A DNA stretch of 64,000 nt, taken from Pseudomonas silesiensis (GTDB lineage: Bacteria; Pseudomonadota; Gammaproteobacteria; Pseudomonadales; Pseudomonadaceae). The stretch lies in the NCBI RefSeq assembly GCF_001661075.1, contig NZ_CP014870.1, forward strand, positions 1,364,001-1,428,000, in the 5' to 3' direction. Below the pieces are notes generated by a model. That model was not told the DNA's origin. It did no database searches and worked only from the letters and a program-made list of their open reading frames with translations. Shown here one piece after another: positions 56,038 through 64,000 of this stretch; within the stretch, counting starts at the first letter, position 1, and every line of letters begins with the position of its first letter. The position numbers and the translations under genes are program-made.

Positions 56038-56949
56038 ATGGGCGCTGGTCATAGTCACGGTCAAGCTCGTGCAGGACACGAGAAAAAGTTGTGGATTGCT
56101 CTGGCGTTAACGACAAGCTTCATGATCGCGGAAGTCATTGGGGCTTTCGTTACCGGTAGCTTGGCGTTGTTATCCGATGCGGCTCACATGCTGACCGATT
56201 GCACTGCCCTGGCTATTTCATTGATCGCTATTCAAATCGCCAAACGCGCTGCAGATAAAAAACGGACATTCGGCTACGCACGATTTGAGATCCTCGCAGC
56301 TACTTTTAACGCGATTCTGTTGTTTATGGTGGCGGTGTACATCTTGTACGAGGCTTATCAGCGGTTTAAAACCCCGACAGAAATCCAATCGACAGGCATG
56401 CTGATCGTCGCGGTGATAGGGCTCGTTGTGAACCTTATTTCAATGCGGTTGCTCATGTCTGCCAGTACCGAAAGCCTTAACGTAAAAGGCGCGTACCTGG
56501 AAGTCTGGAGCGACATGCTGGGCTCCATTGGCGTAATAGGGGCAGCATTGATCATTCGTTTTACCGGATTGACTTGGGTTGACTCGATCGTTGCCGCAGC
56601 CATCGGCCTGTGGGTGCTTCCCAGAACCTGGGTTTTGCTCAAAGAAAGCATGAACATCCTGTTGCAAGGGGTTCCGGATGGTATCGATATCGCTGAAGTG
56701 GAGGCGAGCATCAGGGCGGTTGAAGGCATTGAGGATATCCATGATCTGCATATCTGGGCCCTGACCAGCGGCAAGAATGTCATGAGTGCTCACCTTGTCA
56801 TCCAGCGTTCCTCCCGTGCCGAGCAAGATATATTGGCTGAGGTGACGCGACTGATGAGCGAGGTATTCCATATCAGCCATACGACTCTTCAATTAGAAAA
56901 CTCGCAGTTTCATGCAGGGCTCGAAAAAAACGAAGGCATGCAGCACTAG
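56038..56949 (+). CDS. czcD: Cation diffusion facilitator CzcD
   Basis: Zn/Cd/Co proton antiporter, 303 aa from ATG 56038. His-rich N-terminus (GAGHSHGQARAGH), six helices, and the site motif LSDAAHMLTDC near residue 50; the cytoplasmic domain has HDLHIWAL. Moves cytoplasmic zinc to the periplasm. Follows the DUF3703 gene by 56 bases. Confidence 0.94.
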   Translation: MGAGHSHGQARAGHEKKLWIALALTTSFMIAEVIGAFVTGSLALLSDAAHMLTDCTALAISLIAIQIAKRAADKKRTFGYARFEILAATFNAILLFMVAVYILYEAYQRFKTPTEIQSTGMLIVAVIGLVVNLISMRLLMSASTESLNVKGAYLEVWSDMLGSIGVIGAALIIRFTGLTWVDSIVAAAIGLWVLPRTWVLLKESMNILLQGVPDGIDIAEVEASIRAVEGIEDIHDLHIWALTSGKNVMSAHLVIQRSSRAEQDILAEVTRLMSEVFHISHTTLQLENSQFHAGLEKNEGMQH

Positions 56950-57089
56950 AGCGGGATCTTGTGAACATCCCATGTCGGGGTGGGGTCTGCTGCGATGTCC
57001 TCAGAACCCAACGGACATAAAACCCTGACCACCGGAGCATGTCCAGCGGTGCAGGGAAGGGGCGGGTTATACAAGCTTGTTGCGGGAAT

Positions 57090-58526
57090 TTACCCTTGAG
57101 CCTTTCTAGCCTGCTGCCAGGTGGTCTGTCCCTCGAGGTTTGGGAAGTTCAGCCTGAAAACGGTCATGCCGCCAGGCATGCTTTGAACGTCCGCCGCTCC
57201 CTGGTGGAGGCTCATGATCGATCGAACAATGGCCAAACCAAGACCGGTACCACCTTCTGCACGTGAACGACTGGTGTCGACCCGATAAAAGCGGTCGAAC
57301 AAGTGCGACAGATGCTGAGGCTCGATCCCCGCACCAGGGTTGCCGACGAGTAGCGAGACTTGTTCGGCATGGTTTTCGATAACGATTGAAATGGATTGTC
57401 CGGCCGGGCAGTGACGTATCGCGTTGGACAACAGATTTGATATTGCTCGCTGAATCATCAACCTGTCGCCAATGGTCTTGCCGTTTCCAGTGACGCTCAG
57501 GCTGATCCGTTTTTCTTCCGCAGACAGTGAAAACAGATCGACGACTTTCAACGCTTCATCCTCCAATGTAATTGTCTCGAACGGGACGAGCGCGGCGGGG
57601 TGACTGACCTGAGCAAGGAAGAGCATATCCGAGACAATTCGGGTGACACGCCCCAACTCTTCGGTGCATGAACCAAGCACTGCTTTGTATTCTTCTGCTG
57701 GACGCTCCCGAGACAGGGTAACCTGGGCCTTGCCCATCAAATTGGTGATGGGGGATCGTAATTCGTGGGCTAAGTCATCGGAGAACTGCGACAGTTGCTG
57801 AATACCGCTGTCGAGTCGGTGCAGCATGAAGTTGATGCCGTGCGCCAATTCACTGAGCTCTTGAGGCATTTTGACCACAGAGAGTCGATGGCTGAGGTCT
57901 TGAGCTGAGATCATGGCGGCGACCTTCCGGAACTCTCTCAGAGGAGAAAGTCCCCGTTGCACCACGGCCCAGGCACTTATTCCGATGAGTATCAGTAAAA
58001 GCGGCAGAGCAATAATCGTCGACCGAAGATACGCATTGAGCAACGCTTCATCGTTCGCACAATCCATCGACAGCAATACGGGAACACTCACACCGTTCTT
58101 TAATCGGATGAGCTTCGATGCGGTAAGGAAGTGTCGACCCTCACCATCGGAATTGGTGGAGTATGAAATCCTGTCAACGGCAGCAGTCGCAGCTTTCAAT
58201 TCAATCCGCGGATCCGACAAACCAGACCCGAATTTCAGTAAGGGTGTCCTGAGGTTTGTCAGGTCATAGATGGCCAGGTTCAGATTGTCATGCCCCATGA
58301 CTTGATCCAGCAACGAGTGCGGTGTCGAGTTTACGTCAGCCGTGTCCTCGTATAGTGAGAGGCTGTGCTCAACCTGCTGCATTTTATTGTCCAGACTATT
58401 TTTCGCCAGCTTATCCAGCTCATGCGTCAGGGCGAAAAAGGCCAGGATAGCCAAAAACACCACCAACAATGCTCCCAGAATACTTACCGTCAAACCTAGT
58501 CGCATTGACAGGCTGACCGGCTTCAT
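57090..58526 (-). CDS. czcS: Heavy-metal sensor histidine kinase
   Basis: 478 aa. Two membrane helices (about residues 10-32 and 170-190) enclose a periplasmic sensor; HAMP follows, then H-box [15 protein letters not shown]-box [10 protein letters not shown] and G-box [12 protein letters not shown]. Overlaps the response regulator by four bases. Named czcS for its place beside czcCBA; copR/S or cusS families are very similar. Confidence 0.9.
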   Translation of the reverse strand: MKPVSLSMRLGLTVSILGALLVVFLAILAFFALTHELDKLAKNSLDNKMQQVEHSLSLYEDTADVNSTPHSLLDQVMGHDNLNLAIYDLTNLRTPLLKFGSGLSDPRIELKAATAAVDRISYSTNSDGEGRHFLTASKLIRLKNGVSVPVLLSMDCANDEALLNAYLRSTIIALPLLLILIGISAWAVVQRGLSPLREFRKVAAMISAQDLSHRLSVVKMPQELSELAHGINFMLHRLDSGIQQLSQFSDDLAHELRSPITNLMGKAQVTLSRERPAEEYKAVLGSCTEELGRVTRIVSDMLFLAQVSHPAALVPFETITLEDEALKVVDLFSLSAEEKRISLSVTGNGKTIGDRLMIQRAISNLLSNAIRHCPAGQSISIVIENHAEQVSLLVGNPGAGIEPQHLSHLFDRFYRVDTSRSRAEGGTGLGLAIVRSIMSLHQGAADVQSMPGGMTVFRLNFPNLEGQTTWQQARKAQG

Positions 58527-59197
58527 TCGCGTGCCTCCAATACGTAACCAACACCGCGAAGGGTGTGGATCAATTTGTTATCGAAGGGGTCGTCTATTTT
58601 GGCCCTCAACCTACGGATTGAAACCTCGACAACGTTGGTGTCACAGTCAAAATTCATGTCCCAGACCAATGAAATGATTTGGGTGCGGGAAAGCACTTCT
58701 CCAGTCTGGCGCATCAGCAGGTGCAGAAGCGCAAACTCCTTGGTCGTCAGATCTATGCGCTGATCACCACGAAAAGCACGGTGACGTCCTTGGTCGAGCT
58801 CCAGATCGGCTACCTTAAGTACCTGCGGGACAGGAATGTGCTCACTGCGCCGCATCAGGGTTCGTACCCTTGCCAGTAGCTCAGGAAACTCAAACGGTTT
58901 GACCAGATAGTCATCGGCGCCTAAATCCAGTCCGCGGATCTTGTCCGCCAGGCGCCCTCGCGCCGTCAACATCATGACTCGTGCGTTACTGCTTTGGCGC
59001 AGACGTTCAAGAACACCCCAGCCGTCAAGTTCCGGAAGATTAACGTCAAGTATCACCAAGTCATAGGCATGTTGACGCGCCAGATGAAGCCCATCTGCAC
59101 CCGTTGCCGCACGATCAACAACATAGCCACTTTCGGTCAGTCCTTGATGCAAATACTCGGCAGTTTTAGGCTCGTCCTCAATTACAAGGATTCGCAT
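58523..59197 (-). CDS. czcR: OmpR-family heavy-metal response regulator
   Basis: 224 aa. Receiver domain with [15 protein letters not shown] (phospho-Asp near residue 51), then winged helix ending [14 protein letters not shown] and TLRGVGYVL. Partner of the kinase downstream. Divergent from czcC with about 490 bases between, which hold a MerR-type promoter. Confidence 0.93.
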   Translation of the reverse strand: MRILVIEDEPKTAEYLHQGLTESGYVVDRAATGADGLHLARQHAYDLVILDVNLPELDGWGVLERLRQSSNARVMMLTARGRLADKIRGLDLGADDYLVKPFEFPELLARVRTLMRRSEHIPVPQVLKVADLELDQGRHRAFRGDQRIDLTTKEFALLHLLMRQTGEVLSRTQIISLVWDMNFDCDTNVVEVSIRRLRAKIDDPFDNKLIHTLRGVGYVLEARE

Positions 59198-59690
59198 GAT
59201 ATATCACCATTTTATATAATTAAAAATCAATTAACTAATTCAGAAAAGTTAGTATTTTTTTAGGGTTTCTGACCGAAATATTAAAACTATAAAGCTCTTC
59301 ATTTATTCGTAGCCTCAACGTCCATCCGCTGCGTATTGGGCATCACCTTAAAGCCTATAGCTGCTACAGGGTCAAGCCAAAGCACCGCTCTTGAGCCATC
59401 AAAGCAGTGTCTTGCGACAACGTGTCGCACAAAGCGCTCTTGAATTTATTCATGAATGGCTATGTTCACGGCTATCGGTTTTCGACAAGTGCTGTTCGGC
59501 AGATATTGGAGTGGATTTGTTGCGTCATATTGCCAACCTTGCGAATCTGTTTTTTACTCCCCCTATGCTAGTGCAAAAAATACAGCGGGATCGTTGGATA
59601 ACGTATTTGTAATTTTTCAGTCACCTTGCTGATAAGTGAAAAACTCTACATTTATGCGTAGAGAATATTAGCGTTAAAGGAATTTGGAAA
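59198..59690. other. Regulatory gap between czcR and czcC
   Basis: No gene is convincing. It holds the MerR-type promoter at 59345-59375 facing czcR and a short dyad CTCTAC-N8-GTAGAG at 59644-59663 close to czcC that could be a regulator site. A 70-codon frame near 59391 lacks family likeness. Confidence 0.5.
59345..59375 (-). promoter_or_regulatory. MerR/CadR-type promoter upstream of czcRS
   Basis: Minus strand TTGACC (59370-59375), 19-base spacer with the dyad CTGTAG-CAG-CTATAG (59355-59369), then TAAGGT (59345-59350). It faces czcR, about 140 bases away. No merR or cadR gene lies beside it. Confidence 0.7.
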
Positions 59691-60971
59691 TTGCGTTGGC
59701 ATAAAAAGTTAACTGCACTCTTGAACATAAAAAAGGCCTTACTGGTAGTAGGCTTAAGTTGTATGTTCTCATCGGCAGGCACCAGTTTTGCCGCAGTTTC
59801 GTCTTCACAGACGCTGACCATAGATCAAGCACTAGAAACGGCCTTTGCGAACAATCCCGACCTGGCGGCAGCACAGTGGGAAATTGGTATCACTCAAGGA
59901 GATCGACAACAAGCGGGCTTGATTCCTAATCCCGAACTGTCGTGGGAGGCTGAAGATACTCGCCGAAATTCACGGACTACGACGGTGATGATCAACCAGC
60001 CGATTGAGCTGGGTGGCAAGCGTGGGGCTAGGATAGACGTTGCCAGCCGAGCCCAGGACGCGGCGGGGATTGAATTGGAGCGCAAACGCAATGTTCTGCG
60101 TGCTGATGTCATCCAGGCGTTTTACAGCTCATCGACGGCCCGGCAGAGGTTGCTCTTGGCACGTCAATCCCTTGAGCTCGCCGAGCGAGGTTTGCGTGTC
60201 GCTCAAGGGCGTATCGAAAGTGGTAAGTCATCTCCCGTGGAAGGTACTCGAGCACAGGTTCAACTATCGGAAGTGCGTCTCGAGTTGAGACGGGCTGAGC
60301 GGGACGAGGCTAATGCCTATCAGCAACTCGCTCAGGTCATGGGGGCACCCTTGCCCGCATTCACGTCTGTGGGTGATTCAGGCAGGTCGATGCCAAAGGT
60401 GCCGGAACCTTCACTGCTGCTTAATCGCATAGGTGAAACCGCGGAGTTACGGTTGGCAAAGCTGCAAATCGAGCAGCGTGAAGCCTCGCTTGGCCTGGAG
60501 AAAGCTCAGCGCATTCCTGACCTCACCGTAAGTGTGGGTAGCCAATACGATGAACGGGAACGCGAGAGGGTGAATGTCGTGGGGTTGTCGATGCCCATCC
60601 CGCTGTTCAACCGTAACCAGGGCAATGTATTGGCAGCCGCCCGCCGAACTGATCAGGCCCGCGACCTTCGCAATGCCAGCGAGTTGCGCCTGCGCACAGA
60701 AATCCAGACCACTCTGGATCAGTGGATGACCGCGAACACTGAAGTCACGTCGTTCAATCAAACCATCCTGCCTGCTGCGCAAAGTGCCGTCGATACCGCT
60801 ACCCGAGGTTTCGAAATGGGCAAATTCAACTTCCTGGACGTGCTCGATGCCCAGCGCACCTTAATCAGCGCACGCAGCCAATACATCCAGGCCATTGCAG
60901 AGGCTACCGACGCCTGGGTGCGCATCGAGCGAATTTTCGGTGATGTCGACCAGCTCACTCGTACCCCGTGA
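59691..60971 (+). CDS. czcC: CzcC-like outer-membrane factor
   Basis: Outer-membrane channel of the Czc pump, 426 aa from a TTG start after AAAGGAATTTGG; a signal segment ends near residue 35. Two OEP domains (LTIDQALETAFANNPDLAAAQW; later VGLSMPIPLFNRNQGN) and the QAIAEATDAWVRIERIFG tail fit CzcC. A shorter start at the Met of MFSSAGTSFAAV is possible. Confidence 0.9.
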   Translation: MRWHKKLTALLNIKKALLVVGLSCMFSSAGTSFAAVSSSQTLTIDQALETAFANNPDLAAAQWEIGITQGDRQQAGLIPNPELSWEAEDTRRNSRTTTVMINQPIELGGKRGARIDVASRAQDAAGIELERKRNVLRADVIQAFYSSSTARQRLLLARQSLELAERGLRVAQGRIESGKSSPVEGTRAQVQLSEVRLELRRAERDEANAYQQLAQVMGAPLPAFTSVGDSGRSMPKVPEPSLLLNRIGETAELRLAKLQIEQREASLGLEKAQRIPDLTVSVGSQYDERERERVNVVGLSMPIPLFNRNQGNVLAAARRTDQARDLRNASELRLRTEIQTTLDQWMTANTEVTSFNQTILPAAQSAVDTATRGFEMGKFNFLDVLDAQRTLISARSQYIQAIAEATDAWVRIERIFGDVDQLTRTP

Positions 60972-61058
60972 ATTTCACGTAACACTTTTTTTCCGCTACT
61001 CAGCATCGCAGTGCCACGGTAATCCGTGACTGCCAACTGAGCTGCGCAGGGAGTCTCC

Positions 61059-64000
<2,942 letters not shown>

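Noticed and set aside
59391..59612. 73-codon frame in the czcR-czcC gap considered as a gene or cadR remnant
   Set aside because: TTG start, no ribosome site, no MerR-type HTH and no recognisable family.

Overview
The window looks like a Pseudomonas chromosome of the P. fluorescens group. The order comEC-exbB-exbD-lpxK-ycaR-kdsB-protein phosphatase-murB, then rne/rluC, sppA, maf, yceD-rpmF-plsX-fabD-fabG-acpP-fabF-pabC-mltG-tmk is the usual Pseudomonas arrangement. Two REPIN-type repeats carry the GAGCGGGCTTGCTC core common in this group, and an MvaT-type H-NS protein, a family confined mainly to pseudomonads, is present. No tRNA, rRNA or CRISPR array was seen.

Region 1 (1-26523) is core genome: DNA uptake, TonB-type energisation, lipid A and KDO synthesis, peptidoglycan precursors, an iorAB/xdhC/mocA molybdenum hydroxylase module between murB and rne, RNA processing, and the fatty acid and phospholipid operon. 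Two promoters can be read directly: a near-consensus sigma70 promoter only nine bases upstream of the yceD start codon, implying an almost leaderless message, and one that gives rne a leader of about 640 nt.

Region 2 starts inside tmk. Thymidylate kinase is recognisable for 98 codons (to about 26523) and then changes abruptly to unrelated, AT-richer DNA. Within the next 300 bases are three copies of GAATGTAAAC, one inverted, resembling transposase or recombinase sites at the end of an integrated element. I read everything from about 26524 to the end of the window as one large genomic island whose other end lies outside. Its first cargo (26.9-32.7 kb) is a regulator with two helix-turn-helix modules, several small unknown proteins, a metallophosphoesterase, a DEDD-like exonuclease, a Phd-like antitoxin, a remnant PrlF-like antitoxin and an MvaT paralogue.

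Region 3 (32.8-44.3 kb) is a metalloid and oxidant block: a divergent MFS/MarR pair with matched operators, an arsinothricin acetyltransferase gene (arsN1) broken by one amber codon, a flavoprotein with a cysteine-rich tail, a BASS-type arsenic transporter, a MerR-controlled merF-scsB-redoxin operon, an arsO fragment cut by an IS66-like remnant, a fluoride-riboswitch crcB-DUF190 operon, a Met/His-rich periplasmic protein, and decayed YeeE/YedE genes.

Region 4 (44.4-64.0 kb) is heavy-metal efflux: cusCBAF for copper/silver with a small CzcI-like leader gene, a MerR-dsbB-dsbA oxidative-folding unit, a CadA-type P-ATPase with a cysteine-pair-rich N-terminus, a DUF3703 gene, the cation diffusion facilitator czcD, the two-component pair czcRS, and czcCBA (czcA runs off the end). 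Together the island would move soft and divalent metals from cytoplasm to periplasm (CadA, CzcD, MerF-like traffic) and out of the cell (Cus and Czc RND pumps), while two Dsb-type systems protect or repair periplasmic thiols. Several genes are broken, so it is an active resistance island that is also eroding.
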